A DNA stretch of 64,000 bases from Azospirillum lipoferum (GCF_024170005.1 NZ_JALJXJ010000024.1:1-64000), one strand, 5' to 3'. Numbered from the stretch's first letter, positions 26,828-36,999 are shown. Notes: generated by a model not told the origin, from the sequence alone. A program made the numbers and translations.

Positions 26828-27652
26828 ATGAGCGAAGCGCCGCCCTCTTCCCCCGCCCCCGACACCGCGTCCGCGGTGCACAGCGGGTCGGCCGACCGCT
26901 TCGGTTACGAATGGGGCCGCTATGCCGAGCTGAAGGACATCTACGAGGAGCAGTTCCGCCGCTGGACGCCCTTTCTCAAGCCGGAGGACTGGCACGGCCT
27001 GACCTTCGTCGACGTCGGCTGCGGCATGGGACGCAACAGCCACTGGCCGATGAGCTACGGTGCGGCCGGCGGGCTGGCCATCGACATCGACGAGCGCAGC
27101 CTGGCGTCCGCCCGCGCGACGCTGGCGCCGCATCCGGCGATGGAGGTACGCCGCCAGAGCGCCTATGAGCTGAACGAGGTCGAACGCTTCGACCTCGCCT
27201 TCTCCATCGGCGTCGTCCACCATCTCGCATATCCGGAGACGGCGCTCGCCAACATGGTGCGCGCGGTGAAGCCGGGCGGGCGGGTGATGATCTGGGTCTA
27301 TGGCCGCGAGAACAACGGCTGGATCGTCCGCTTCGCCGACCCGCTGCGCAAGGCGCTGTTCAGCCGCCTGCCGATCGGGCTGGTGCATGCGCTGTCCCTG
27401 CCGCCGACCGCCCTGCTGTGGCTGGCCTTGCGGCTGGGGCTGGACCGGCTGGAATATTTCCGCCTGATCCGCCGCTTCGACTTTGCCCATCTGCGCTCCA
27501 TCGTCTTCGACCAGATGCTGCCGAAGATCGCCAACTACTGGCGCCGCGACGAGGTGGAGGCGCTGATGACGGGCGCCGGGCTGGAAGACGTGCAGCTTGC
27601 CTGGGTCAACGAGATTTCCTGGGCGGCGATCGGACGGAAGCCGCAGGAGTAA
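26828..27652 (+). CDS. Class I SAM-dependent methyltransferase
   Basis: 274 residues. SAM-binding motif I is FVDVGCGMGRN (about 60-70), with an acidic end of strand 2 (AIDIDE), then FDLAFSIGVVHHL (motif post-I/II) and VKPGGRVMIWVYG (motif III). The N-terminal sequence SADRFGYEWGRYAEL is typical of methyltransferases found in O-antigen and polysaccharide loci. A hydrophobic helical segment around 190-215 may contact membrane or lipid acceptor. It probably methylates a sugar, capping or decorating a glycan. Start ATG 26828 removes an implausible Pro-rich extension. Confidence 0.85.
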   Translation: MSEAPPSSPAPDTASAVHSGSADRFGYEWGRYAELKDIYEEQFRRWTPFLKPEDWHGLTFVDVGCGMGRNSHWPMSYGAAGGLAIDIDERSLASARATLAPHPAMEVRRQSAYELNEVERFDLAFSIGVVHHLAYPETALANMVRAVKPGGRVMIWVYGRENNGWIVRFADPLRKALFSRLPIGLVHALSLPPTALLWLALRLGLDRLEYFRLIRRFDFAHLRSIVFDQMLPKIANYWRRDEVEALMTGAGLEDVQLAWVNEISWAAIGRKPQE

Positions 27653-27723
27653 GATCAAAGAAGTGAAAGAGGCAGCCCTTTATTGCTGACGGCCGGGGTC
27701 TTGGGTTAAGAAGCCGCGGGTCC

Positions 27724-29304
27724 GTGCAGCGATCGATCCGCGCCGCCGGTCATTTGCGCGGTCAAGCTTTGGGGGTTGCCATTTCCGAGTTCTCGCCGGC
27801 CTTCGTCCAGGCCTACAACACCGGTGCGGCACTGTTCCAGGCCGGCCGCTTCGACGAGGCGGCCACCGTCTACCGCCGCCTGATCGACGAAAGCCCGGAG
27901 ATCGCGACGCCGCATGCCGCCACCCTGCATGGCGCCTTGGGCCTGTGCCTGCGCGCCGCCGGCCGGCCGGACGAGGCGCTTGAGCCGCTGAGGCAGGCGC
28001 TGCGGCTCAAGCCCGACCATCTGGACGCGCTGAACGCGCTGGGCGGCATCCTGCTCGACCGCCGCCACCTCGAGCATGCGCTGATCGCCTTCCGCGAACT
28101 GGTGAGGCTGAAGCCCGGCTATCCGGGCGCGCTGCTGACGCTGGGCAACCTGTTCATGTTCACCGGCGACGGCGGGCGGGCGAGCGCCGTCTACCGGCTG
28201 GCGCTGGTCGTCGAACCGGACATGGCGGTCAACTACAACAACCTGGGTGCCGTCAGCCTCAGCCTCGGCCGTCTGGCGGAGGCGGCGCTGAACTACCGCC
28301 GGGCGCTCGCCATCGACGTCGGCAAGCCGGAGTACCGCAAGAATCTCGGCACCTGCCTGCTGATGGCCGGCGACTACGCCGACGGCACCGTCGCCTATGA
28401 GGGCCGGCTGGAGCAGGGGGTCTGGCGCAAGCGCAACATGCCGGGCGTCCTGTGGCAGGGCCAGCCGCTGGCGGGCAAGACCCTGCTGGTGCATTTCGAG
28501 CAGGGGCTGGGCGATTCCTTCCAGTACATCCGCTATGCCGGCGTGCTGAAGCGCATGGGCGCGCGGGTGCTCTACGAATGCCAGCCGGCGCTGAAACGCG
28601 TGCTGTCGGCCGCTCCCGACCTGGACGGGCTGTTCGCCTTCGGTGAGCCGCTGCCGGCCTACGACTACCACATCTCGCTGATGAGCCTGATGCACCGGCT
28701 GGGCACCACGCCGGACAGCGTTCCCGGCGGCGTGCCCTACCTGCGGGCCGAGCCGCAGCTGGAAGCCGGCTGGGCGGAGCGGCTGGACCGGCTGGAGGGG
28801 GGGAAGCGGCCGTCCTTGCGCATCGGCATCAACTGGCACGGCAACGAGACCGGCAAGTCGATCCCGCTGGAGTGCTTCGAGGCGATGGGCAAGCTGCCCG
28901 GCGTCCGGCTCTACAGCCTGCAGAAGGTGTCGGGCCTGGACCATCTGGAGCGGCTGCGCGACCGGGTGGCGGTGACCGAACTGGGGGCGGATTTCGATGC
29001 CGGGCCGGACGCCTTCCTCGACACCGCCGCGGTGATGGCCAACATGGACCTGATCGTCACCTGCGACACCTCGGTCTGCCATCTGGCCGGCGCCATGGGA
29101 CGGCCGACCTGGGTGGTGCTGAAATGGTTCGCCGACTGGCGCTGGATGCGCGACCGGCTCGACAGCCCCTGGTACCCGACCATGCGCCTGTTCCGCCAGG
29201 CGAGCCCCAACGATTGGGCCGAGGTGATGGCGAGGGTGACGGCCGAGGTCGCGGCCGAGACCGGAACCCGGCACGGCGCCCTTGCCGGGGAGGCTGGGCG
29301 ATGA
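27724..29304 (+). CDS. TPR protein with GT9-like glycosyltransferase domain
   Basis: About 526 residues from GTG 27724; a TTG at 27769 is an alternative because no clear ribosome site supports either. Residues about 20-230 are six TPR units (AAVYRRL, LNALGGILLDRRHLEHALIA, NYNNLGAVSLSLGRLAEAAL). The second half resembles GT9 heptosyltransferase-type proteins: LLVHFEQGLGDSFQYIRYA at its start, LRIGINWHGNETGKSIPLE, and CDTSVCHLAGAMGRPTWVVL. Such fusions recur next to polysaccharide and protein glycosylation genes. The following gene overlaps by 4 bp (ATGA), so both are translated together. Confidence 0.78.
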   Translation: MQRSIRAAGHLRGQALGVAISEFSPAFVQAYNTGAALFQAGRFDEAATVYRRLIDESPEIATPHAATLHGALGLCLRAAGRPDEALEPLRQALRLKPDHLDALNALGGILLDRRHLEHALIAFRELVRLKPGYPGALLTLGNLFMFTGDGGRASAVYRLALVVEPDMAVNYNNLGAVSLSLGRLAEAALNYRRALAIDVGKPEYRKNLGTCLLMAGDYADGTVAYEGRLEQGVWRKRNMPGVLWQGQPLAGKTLLVHFEQGLGDSFQYIRYAGVLKRMGARVLYECQPALKRVLSAAPDLDGLFAFGEPLPAYDYHISLMSLMHRLGTTPDSVPGGVPYLRAEPQLEAGWAERLDRLEGGKRPSLRIGINWHGNETGKSIPLECFEAMGKLPGVRLYSLQKVSGLDHLERLRDRVAVTELGADFDAGPDAFLDTAAVMANMDLIVTCDTSVCHLAGAMGRPTWVVLKWFADWRWMRDRLDSPWYPTMRLFRQASPNDWAEVMARVTAEVAAETGTRHGALAGEAGR

Positions 29305-31313
29305 CGCTGAACGAGGCGCTCCGGCTGGCGCTGGAGCATTTCCGGGCCGGACGCGCGGCCGAGGCGGAGCAGCTGTGCCGGGCGATCCTGAACGCCGTTC
29401 CCGGCCAGGGTGAGGTCACCCAGCTGCTGGGTACGGTGGTGATGATGCAGAACCGCCTGCAGGAGGCGGAGACCATCCTGCGCCAGTCGATCGCGATCCG
29501 TCCGGATCTGGCCGACAGCCACGGCAATCTCGGCACCGTGCTGCAGTCGCTGGGACGCATGGGCGAGTCCCTGGCCGCGCACGACCGCTGCGTCCAGCTG
29601 ACGCCCGGCACGCCGGAAGGCTATGTCAACCGCGGCTCGACCCGATTGGCGCTGGGTGACCGCAACGGGGCGGCGACCGACTTCGCCCGCGCGCTGCGGC
29701 TGCGGCCGGTCGACGCGCTTGCCGCCGCCAATCTCGGCGTGGCCCTGCGCGAGGGCCAGCGGATGGCCGAGGCGCTCCGCGCCCTGACCCGGGCGCTGGT
29801 CGTCGAGCCCGGCAACGGCGAGGCGATGCTCGGCTATGCCCACGCCCTGCGCGAACTGGGCCGCCTGGACGAGGCTGAGACCGCCTATGCCCGGGCGGTG
29901 ACCCTGACGCCGGCCAAGACCGAAGCGCTGTGCTACCACCTCTACCTCAAGCAGACGCTTTGCGCCTGGGACGACTACGACCGGCTGTGCAGCCGGGTGA
30001 CCGAGACCATCGACGGCGACGGCGGCGTCGTCATCCCGCTGGCCACCCTGTCGATCGACACCACGCCGGCCCAGCAGGACCGCTCCGCCCGGCTGTTCTA
30101 CGACCGGCTGGTCAAGCGCCCCTCCTCCCCGCCGATGCCGGCGCGGCCGGAAAGCCGGCCCGACGGCCGGTCCGACAGCCGCTTGCGCATCGCCTATGTC
30201 TCGGCCGATTTCCACGAGCACGCCACCGCCTATCTGGCGGCCGAACTGTTCGAGCTGCACGACCGCGAGCGGTTCGAGGTGCTGGCCTATTCCTATGGGC
30301 CCGACGACGGCAGCGCCATGCGCCAGCGGCTGGTGACGGCCTTCGACCGCTTCCGCGACATCCGCAGCGTGCCGCTGGACGCGGTCGCCCGCTGCATGGC
30401 CGACGACGGCGTCGACATCATGATCGACCTGAAGGGCTACACGAAGCAGACCCGGCTCGATCTGCTGTCGCGCCGGCTGGCGCCGGTCGAGGTCAGCTAC
30501 CTGGGCTATCCCGGCACCATCGGCTGTCCGCACATGGACTATGTGATCGGCGACCGCTTCGTCACCCCGCCGGAGCACCAGCCCTTCTACGCCGAGCGGC
30601 TGGCGATCCTGCCCGACGCCTACCAGATCAACGACCGCCGCCGCCCGCTGCCTGACGAAGTGCCTGGCCGGGTGCCATCGCGGGCCGACTGCGGCCTGCC
30701 GGAGGACGGCGTCGTCTTCGCCGCCTTCAACACCGCCTACAAGATCAGCCCGACCATGTTCGCCCTGTGGATGCGCATCCTGAAGCGCGTGCCAGGATCG
30801 GTCCTGTGGCTGTTCGAGGCCAACCCGCGGGCCGCCGCCAACCTGAAGGCCACGGCAGAGGCCCAGGGCGTCGACTCCGTCCGGCTGGCCTTCGCCCCGC
30901 CCCGCCCGCTGGCCGACCACATCGCCCGCTATCGCGTCGCCGATCTGGCGCTCGACACCCTGCCCTACACCGGCCACACCACCACCAGCGACGCGCTGTG
31001 GGCGGGGTGCCCGGTGGTCACCTGCCTGGGCGGGACCTTCGCGTCCAGGGTGGCGGCGAGCCTGCTGAACGCCGCCGGCCTGCCCGACACCATCACGCGG
31101 TCGTTGGCCGAGTACGAGGAACTGGCGGTGGCGCTCGCCGGCGACCCCGGCCGGCGGGCGGGCTTCCGCAAGCGTCTGGAGGACGGGCGGATGACGGCGC
31201 CGCTGTTCGACAGCCACCGCTTCACCCGCAACCTGGAGCGCGCCTATCAGGTCATGTGGTCGCTGCACAAGGCCGGCAAGCCGCCACAGGGCTTCATCCT
31301 GCCGGCCGGTTGA
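29301..31313 (+). CDS. TPR and OGT-like glycosyltransferase (GT41/SPINDLY type), second copy
   Basis: 670 residues. Residues about 1-215 are TPR repeats (HGNLGTVLQSLGRMGESLAA). The catalytic part follows: LRIAYVSADFHEHATAYL, VDIMIDLKGYTKQTR, VEVSYLGYPGTIG, FAAFNTAYKISPTMF, DLALDTLPYTGHTTTSDALWAG. All main GT41 blocks are present and the order is normal. It overlaps the previous gene (ATGA), so the two TPR-glycosyltransferases are coupled. A strong hairpin follows the stop codon. Together with the protein at 24050, it gives the island two candidate Ser/Thr O-glycosyltransferases. Confidence 0.88.
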   Translation: MTLNEALRLALEHFRAGRAAEAEQLCRAILNAVPGQGEVTQLLGTVVMMQNRLQEAETILRQSIAIRPDLADSHGNLGTVLQSLGRMGESLAAHDRCVQLTPGTPEGYVNRGSTRLALGDRNGAATDFARALRLRPVDALAAANLGVALREGQRMAEALRALTRALVVEPGNGEAMLGYAHALRELGRLDEAETAYARAVTLTPAKTEALCYHLYLKQTLCAWDDYDRLCSRVTETIDGDGGVVIPLATLSIDTTPAQQDRSARLFYDRLVKRPSSPPMPARPESRPDGRSDSRLRIAYVSADFHEHATAYLAAELFELHDRERFEVLAYSYGPDDGSAMRQRLVTAFDRFRDIRSVPLDAVARCMADDGVDIMIDLKGYTKQTRLDLLSRRLAPVEVSYLGYPGTIGCPHMDYVIGDRFVTPPEHQPFYAERLAILPDAYQINDRRRPLPDEVPGRVPSRADCGLPEDGVVFAAFNTAYKISPTMFALWMRILKRVPGSVLWLFEANPRAAANLKATAEAQGVDSVRLAFAPPRPLADHIARYRVADLALDTLPYTGHTTTSDALWAGCPVVTCLGGTFASRVAASLLNAAGLPDTITRSLAEYEELAVALAGDPGRRAGFRKRLEDGRMTAPLFDSHRFTRNLERAYQVMWSLHKAGKPPQGFILPAG

Positions 31314-31623
31314 AAGGAGCGGGCCGGGGAAGGGAAACCTTCCGCTCCGGCCCGCAACTTCGATGCGGACGCACGCGAACTTTATTTCACGTCTGCAATA
31401 TAACACAAAAGCCCTAACCACGCTGGGTTGATTTTGCTACTGTACCTCTTGAGAGATATCTCTTTGTTGGTATGGCTGAGCAAATGGCGTCTTTTGCTTC
31501 GAGATCTAAGCTTTTCCCGATTGCCTCGATCTCTTCCCTTTCTTCAGGGTTGAGCAAATACGCGTCCTCTTCGGCTGTCCTCAGGTCCGGAACCAACGCG
31601 CCCGCCGCGCTGGGGAGTGCCCG
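31314..31623. other. 310-bp A+T-richer intergenic region
   Basis: After the hairpin the base composition drops. A 12-bp perfect palindrome AGAGATATCTCT lies at 31452-31463 and could be an operator. On the minus strand, codons from about 31577 back to 31414 form a hydrophilic, Glu-rich reading frame with only a TTG start (residues such as LNPEEREEIEAIG); it may be a small gene or remnant but I cannot support it as real. GGGGAG at 31611-31616 is the likely ribosome site for the gene at 31624. Confidence 0.5.
31319..31355 (+). terminator. Hairpin after the GT41 gene
   Basis: GCGGGCCGG pairs with CCGGCCCGC as a perfect 9-bp outer stem; inside it GGAAGG pairs with CCTTCC around a GAAA loop with a 3-nt bulge. 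It begins 6 bp after the stop codon. It lacks a long T tract, so termination may be partial. Confidence 0.6.
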
Positions 31624-33927
31624 ATGAACGCGATCAGCCCGATCAGGGCCGAGATTGGCACGATCGCCACCTATCAGGGGCGGCTTGAGTTCGTCACCAC
31701 CGGCAAAATCTATGGCTGGCTGCACAACCAGAGCAACCCTGCGGAGGAATGCCTGATCGACCTCTATGTCGACGGACGCTTTCTCGGCACCCATGCCTGC
31801 AACGAGCATCACAAGGCGCTGAGCGGACTGCCAGGACGGAACGGTTTCCTCGCCTTCAACATCCCCCTGCCAGCCGGCCTTCTGTCGATCGACGGCTGCT
31901 GTGTCGACATCAAGATCCACGGCACCAGGATGTCGATCCCGGGTGCTCCCGTCATCACCGGCCTTCACCGGGCGGTGATCGACACGGCCCTGTCCGGCAT
32001 GACGCCGGAGCGGCAGGCCCTGTGTGCCAGTGCGCTTTCCGAAACGACGAACCAGACCAAGCGCGGACGCGACCGGGGGGAGGACGCACGGCTGCTCCGG
32101 CCCGCCAAGGGGTTCGAAGGGAGCGAGCTGACGGTCGGCGGCTTCCTGGCGCACCAGCTCTACCGGCTGCAGGAGCAGCATAACTTCCACCTGCGCAGTG
32201 CTGCCGACCTGACCCGCTTCCTGGTGCGGCACGCCGAGCGCTTCACGCTCGCCGATCATGCCTGGTGCCCGCTGCCGGCCGATGTGAAGGCTTATCTGGC
32301 CTCGGGCGAAGAGGACGCCACCGGCTTCTTCCGCTCGCGCCTGCTGTCGGCCTACCGGACGGGTGTGGGCGACGCCGTCGACAACAGGCTCGGCAGCGGA
32401 GAGGACGCGCTGTGCGACCTTGCCCACTGGATGTTCGGCAAGGCCCGCCTGCCCAAGGAGGCGCTGTCCCCCCGCCATGTGGAGGAGCTGAATACGTCGG
32501 CGCGGATCGACCGTCATGGGCTGATTTCGCACTTCTATGCCGGGATGCACGCCCGCGACCCTGAGTTGGCCGCAGCCTTCGACCTCCGCGAGGAGCGGGC
32601 ATTGTTCCCCCTGCTGCTGGCGATCTCGCTGTGGCTGGTGCGCTGGAACCTGGACGATCTGTTCCTGCCCCCGGAGGTGAGGGCGCTTCTGGACGCGCCG
32701 ATCCATCATGACGGCCAGGTCATGACCGGGCTTGGCTATTTCTACACCCGCCTGGGCGTGCCGGGGGCGCAGGTCCTGAGCCTGTCGTCGCTGCGCCAGC
32801 GGCAATCCGCGCCGGTGGCGCGCCACCTGCCGCGCACGCCGCAGGCGAAGGGCGTCAATCTGTTCGGCTATTTCGACGGCGGCACCGGCATCAGTCGCAA
32901 CGCCCTGTTCTCCCGCGATATCCTGCAGGACGCCGGCTTCGGCGTGACGATGCCGATGATGGCGGTGCCAAACCGCCATGCCGGGGAGGAACTCTACCCG
33001 ATCAACCTGATCCATTTCGGCCTGCTGGGCGCGCCGGGCGACATGATCAACCATGGGCTGGCACGCTTCGCCGGCGCGTACAACATCGGCTTCTTCCTGT
33101 GGGAAACCAGCGCGCTGCCCCGCTCGGCCCATCTGGCGCTGGAGATGATGGACGAGGTGTGGACCATGTCGGCCTTCTGCGCCGACACCCTGGGCCAGCA
33201 TTTTTCCGGTCCCATCCACATCGTGCCCAACTGCGTCGACGAGCGCGTTCTGAAGGCCGACACGGCGAAGCGGCCGGAGGAGCAGCCCTTCACCTTCTAT
33301 TTCTGCTTCGACGCCCGGAGCTGGTACACGCGCAAGAATCCGCTGGCGGTGGCTCGCGCCTTCCAGAAAGCCTTTCCCGCCGAAAAGGAGGTGCGGCTGG
33401 TTCTGCGCATCCGCTATCGCCAGACCAGCCGGAGCATCGCCGACCTCGCCCACAAGCTGGAGCTTGATCGTCTGATCGAAAGCGATCCCCGCATCCTCGT
33501 GCGCGACCGCGAGCTGTCCTACGCCGACTCCCTGGCCGAGATGCGCTCTTGCGACGCCTATGTCTCGCTGCACCGGGCCGAGGGCTTCGGCTACACCATG
33601 GTGGAGGCGATGATGATGGGCAAGCCGGTGATCGCGTCCCGCTATTCGGCCAACCTCGACTATATGAGCGACGAAACCGGCTTCCTGGTCGGCGGTTGCG
33701 AACGCTATCTGGACAGCGACGAATATATCGGCGCCACTCCGGGAGCCCGCTGGTTCGAACCGGATATCGGTGATGCCGCCGAGGCGATGCGGCAGGTGTG
33801 GGAGGACCGCGGCGAGACCCAACGGCGGGCTGCCGCTGGGGCTGCCCTCGTCCGCAGCCGCTTCGCCCGCCCCGTCCTGCAGGAGCTTTATGCCAGTCGC
33901 CTCTCCACGATCCTGCAAAACATCTGA
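31624..33927 (+). CDS. Glycosyltransferase with N-terminal GW beta-domain
   Basis: 767 residues, ATG preceded by GGGGAG. Residues 19-105 form a beta-domain with the core KIYGWLHNQ, LIDLYVDGRFLGTH and GFLAFNIPLP; I call it the GW domain because the same pattern returns in the proteins at 34200 and 59728. A helical middle region (about 160-400) follows. The C-terminal half (about 410-760) is a GT-B/GT4-type glycosyltransferase: NLFGYFDGGTGISRNALFSR, IGFFLWETSALP, YFCFDARSWYTRKNP, and the donor motif SLHRAEGFGYTMVEAMMMG. It would build a surface glycan in the cytoplasm. The gene has its own upstream regulatory region. Confidence 0.82.
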   Translation: MNAISPIRAEIGTIATYQGRLEFVTTGKIYGWLHNQSNPAEECLIDLYVDGRFLGTHACNEHHKALSGLPGRNGFLAFNIPLPAGLLSIDGCCVDIKIHGTRMSIPGAPVITGLHRAVIDTALSGMTPERQALCASALSETTNQTKRGRDRGEDARLLRPAKGFEGSELTVGGFLAHQLYRLQEQHNFHLRSAADLTRFLVRHAERFTLADHAWCPLPADVKAYLASGEEDATGFFRSRLLSAYRTGVGDAVDNRLGSGEDALCDLAHWMFGKARLPKEALSPRHVEELNTSARIDRHGLISHFYAGMHARDPELAAAFDLREERALFPLLLAISLWLVRWNLDDLFLPPEVRALLDAPIHHDGQVMTGLGYFYTRLGVPGAQVLSLSSLRQRQSAPVARHLPRTPQAKGVNLFGYFDGGTGISRNALFSRDILQDAGFGVTMPMMAVPNRHAGEELYPINLIHFGLLGAPGDMINHGLARFAGAYNIGFFLWETSALPRSAHLALEMMDEVWTMSAFCADTLGQHFSGPIHIVPNCVDERVLKADTAKRPEEQPFTFYFCFDARSWYTRKNPLAVARAFQKAFPAEKEVRLVLRIRYRQTSRSIADLAHKLELDRLIESDPRILVRDRELSYADSLAEMRSCDAYVSLHRAEGFGYTMVEAMMMGKPVIASRYSANLDYMSDETGFLVGGCERYLDSDEYIGATPGARWFEPDIGDAAEAMRQVWEDRGETQRRAAAGAALVRSRFARPVLQELYASRLSTILQNI

Positions 33928-34199
33928 AGCGTCGGGCCTTCGGCGGCCTGAGCCGATCCTGCGTCCGTATGTCGCGACTTCGATCATAATCGAGCAGAAA
34001 ACCGGCGCGCCGTTTGGATAGTTTTCCCCGGCCATGGCAGACGGTGCCCACCAGGTTCTGGCAAGCAGGGTCAACGGGATCTGGAAAACCGCCCCGCAGT
34101 ACCTGCAAGCTGGTGCCGGATGACAGTTCCGCCACCTCCGGCCTGCCGCCCGGCACCGGAGTGGGGGGTGGATCGACGGATCAGAGCAGGGATATGGGA

Positions 34200-36842
34200 A
34201 TGGACAGCGGCCTGAAACCGTCTGGAAACAAGGCAGCACCGGCGCAAGGCCCGGATGCCGTGGCGCACACCGGCCTTGAGGATGCTTTCAACGGCTACCG
34301 CCTGTTCCTCGGCCGTCACCCGAACAGCGTCCAGGAAATCACGGCCGCCACCGGCTGCACGCTGGGCGAGTTCCTGGGCAGCTATCTGCTGCGCAAGGAT
34401 TTTCTCAACGGCGTCGTCGCCGGACTGGCCGGCGACACCGTGCTGCCGCATGTCGCCCTGGCCCCGGCTCCGGACGATGCCCTGGCGCGCTGGGTGCTGG
34501 ACCGCCTGCCCCTGTCGGACAACTCCAGAGAGTTGATCGCCACCAGCCGCTCCTGGCGCTTCTGGCTGCTGACGATCCTGCGTGACGATGGCTTCCGCGG
34601 CGGCTTGCCGGCCGCCGTGGCCGATTGGCTGGCACGTTCCGGCGTGCAGGGCCGGCTGGCCGCCCTCGAACTCGCCCCGACCCGGCGCCTGATCGGGGAG
34701 GCGTCGCACAGCGGGACCGGCAGCGTTTCCGGCTGGTGCGCCAATGCCAGCGACTTCTCGGAACGCGTGGTGCTGGAACTGCATCTCGGCGGCCGCTTCA
34801 TCGGCGCAGTGCGTTGCGAGCACTTCATTCCGGGTCTGGGCGAACGCGTTGGCGGCAGCGGCACATACGGCTTCGTCTTCGACATCCCCGCCGCCCATGC
34901 CGACCTCGTCGCCCGGGGAGCGGTGCTGCGGTTAAGCGACGCCCACTCCAAGATGCCTTTCGGTTCGGACATCTACGTCAAGGCGAACCTGCCGGCGGCT
35001 CTCGACGATCTCGGCCGGGTGCTGGCCGCCATCCAGTCGATGAAGGAGATGCTCGCCAATATCGAGCAGCAGATCCCGCATGTCCTGCGCGCCGTCAGCC
35101 CGCCGCTGTCGGCCTATGGCGCCTTGAAGGCGCAAGGGCTGCTCGCCTGCCATCGCCTGCTGGACGGGCAGGCCGCCGCGGTGGCCGACCTCGCCGTCAA
35201 CGTGATCCTGCTGGAGACGGCAGTCGAGCCGGCACCGCTGCGCCGTCTGCTCGCCTCGCTGGACGAGCAGACGCATGGCCGCTGGATACTGACCGTGCTG
35301 GCCACTGCCGACACACTCGGCCAAAATAATCTGGGCAGCGAGGCCCGGGCGCTGATCCGCCCGCTGGAGGCCGATGGCCGGGCGGTGGTCGCGTCGCCGT
35401 CCGCATTGCCACGCCTGCTGGCCAGCCATCCTGCCCTGGCCGGTGCCGCCGCCCATCTGGTGGTCGGCAGCGCCGGAACCCTGCGGCCCGATGCCCTAGC
35501 CGCCTTTCTAGCCGCCCTGGAACAGGCATCGGCCGATCCGGGCGCCGTCGCCTACAGCGATCACGACGTTCTGACCGATGCCCGCAACGGCAAGCCGGCG
35601 CAGATCCTGCCGGTGTTCAAGCCCGATTTCGATCCGGCAATGCTGCTGTCCTACGACTATGCCGGTCCGATGGTCCTGGTGACGCCGGATGCTCTGCTGC
35701 GGGCCTTCGCCATCGCCGACGGGACACCGCCGTCAGGGTTGCACGACCTGATGCTGCGCCTGAGCGACTGCGTGCCGGCGGATGCGATCCGGCACATACC
35801 GTCCGTACTCTACAGCCTGGACCAGACGACCGACCTGCGCGGCCCTGGCGGCTTGCCGCGGTTGCTGACCGGCGACCCGCGGGCGGTGGAAGCATGGGCC
35901 GGACGCCGTGGACTGGCAGCGGAGGTGCGGCAGACGCGCGTGATCAGCGAGACCGACGAGACCGGCCAGACGCTGGTCGAGCCTTGCGACATCATGCCCC
36001 GCCCGGCCAGCCTGCCTTCGGTCACCGTCATCGTGCCGACCAGGAACGCGCCGATCCTGCTGCGCAACTGCCTGGACTCGCTCCTGCGCACGCGCGCGGC
36101 CTATTCAGGGGCGATGCAGATCCTGGTGATCGACCACCAGAACGAGGATCCCGACAGCGTCGCCCTGATCGGCGCCATGAAGGCCCAGCGCGGCGTCGAC
36201 GTCATGCCGTATCGCGGCCCCTTCAACTGGGCGATGATGAACAACCTGGCCGCGGAGCAGGCCCACGGCGACGTGCTGGTCTTCCTCAACGACGACACCA
36301 TCGCCACCGACGCCGAATGGCTGGGCCGTGCGGTGGCGACGCTGGAACTGCCCGAAGTCGCGGTGGTGGGAGCACGCTTGCTCTATGGCGACGGCAGCAT
36401 CCAGCATGCCGGCGTGGTCACCAGCCACCAGCAGGGGGCGGTGCATGACGGGCGCGGAATGCCCGGCAACGAAGGTGGCTATCTCGGCCGCAACCTCGTG
36501 CTGCGGTCCGCCGCTGCCGTGACCGGAGCCTGCATGGTGACCCGGCGCTCCGTTTTCGAGAGCGTGAAGGGCTTCGACCCATCCTGGCCGGTCGAGTGGA
36601 ATGACATCGTCTATTGCATGGCGGTGCGGCATGGCGGCCGGCGGGTGGTTTACGACCCTGCGGTCTGCCTGTACCACCTGGAATCGAAGACCCGCGGCTA
36701 CCTGTCCGGCCAAGTCGGTCTCGACACCCATCGGAACGACGTGAAGAGGATCCTGGCGACGTGGGGGGAGGCGCTCGACGACCCCTTCTACAGCCCGGCT
36801 TTCAACCGGCTGGATGTGCCTTTCGCAAGGATCGCCCTGTAA
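34200..36842 (+). CDS. GT2-family glycosyltransferase with GW beta-domain
   Basis: 880 residues from ATG 34200, which has AGGG at a normal distance; ATG 34194 and a TTG at 34014 are possible but the extension is low-complexity. Residues about 30-80 contain YRLFLGRHPNS, a short helical module often found before such enzymes. The GW domain (about 162-255) has SVSGWCANA, LELHLGGRFIGA and GFVFDIP. The C-terminal third is a GT2 enzyme: PSVTVIVPTRNAPILLRNC, the metal site LVFLNDDTIA, and GSIQHAGVV then EWNDIVYCM, as in rhamnosyl/O-antigen chain transferases. It is followed by a hairpin shared with the convergent gene. Sugar specificity cannot be assigned. Confidence 0.82.
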   Translation: MDSGLKPSGNKAAPAQGPDAVAHTGLEDAFNGYRLFLGRHPNSVQEITAATGCTLGEFLGSYLLRKDFLNGVVAGLAGDTVLPHVALAPAPDDALARWVLDRLPLSDNSRELIATSRSWRFWLLTILRDDGFRGGLPAAVADWLARSGVQGRLAALELAPTRRLIGEASHSGTGSVSGWCANASDFSERVVLELHLGGRFIGAVRCEHFIPGLGERVGGSGTYGFVFDIPAAHADLVARGAVLRLSDAHSKMPFGSDIYVKANLPAALDDLGRVLAAIQSMKEMLANIEQQIPHVLRAVSPPLSAYGALKAQGLLACHRLLDGQAAAVADLAVNVILLETAVEPAPLRRLLASLDEQTHGRWILTVLATADTLGQNNLGSEARALIRPLEADGRAVVASPSALPRLLASHPALAGAAAHLVVGSAGTLRPDALAAFLAALEQASADPGAVAYSDHDVLTDARNGKPAQILPVFKPDFDPAMLLSYDYAGPMVLVTPDALLRAFAIADGTPPSGLHDLMLRLSDCVPADAIRHIPSVLYSLDQTTDLRGPGGLPRLLTGDPRAVEAWAGRRGLAAEVRQTRVISETDETGQTLVEPCDIMPRPASLPSVTVIVPTRNAPILLRNCLDSLLRTRAAYSGAMQILVIDHQNEDPDSVALIGAMKAQRGVDVMPYRGPFNWAMMNNLAAEQAHGDVLVFLNDDTIATDAEWLGRAVATLELPEVAVVGARLLYGDGSIQHAGVVTSHQQGAVHDGRGMPGNEGGYLGRNLVLRSAAAVTGACMVTRRSVFESVKGFDPSWPVEWNDIVYCMAVRHGGRRVVYDPAVCLYHLESKTRGYLSGQVGLDTHRNDVKRILATWGEALDDPFYSPAFNRLDVPFARIAL

Positions 36843-36968
36843 AGAATGGGATCGGGCCTGAAGAGAGCAGGTCGCGGGGTGGGGAAGACAACCTTCCGAC
36901 GCATTACCTATACCTCCATCGGCCGGCCGTCGCCGATGCCGGCTCCTGCCGGATAAGGCCCCGAGGCG

Positions 36969-36999
36969 GGTCCGCTTCGGCTTTACGCCGAAGCGGACC
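36969..36999. terminator. 13-bp perfect hairpin between convergent genes
   Basis: GGTCCGCTTCGGC (36969-36981) pairs perfectly with GCCGAAGCGGACC (36987-36999) around TTTAC. It overlaps the stop codon of the minus-strand gene and lies 127 bp after the plus-strand gene at 34200. No T tract on either side, so its terminator role is likely but unproven. Confidence 0.6.
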
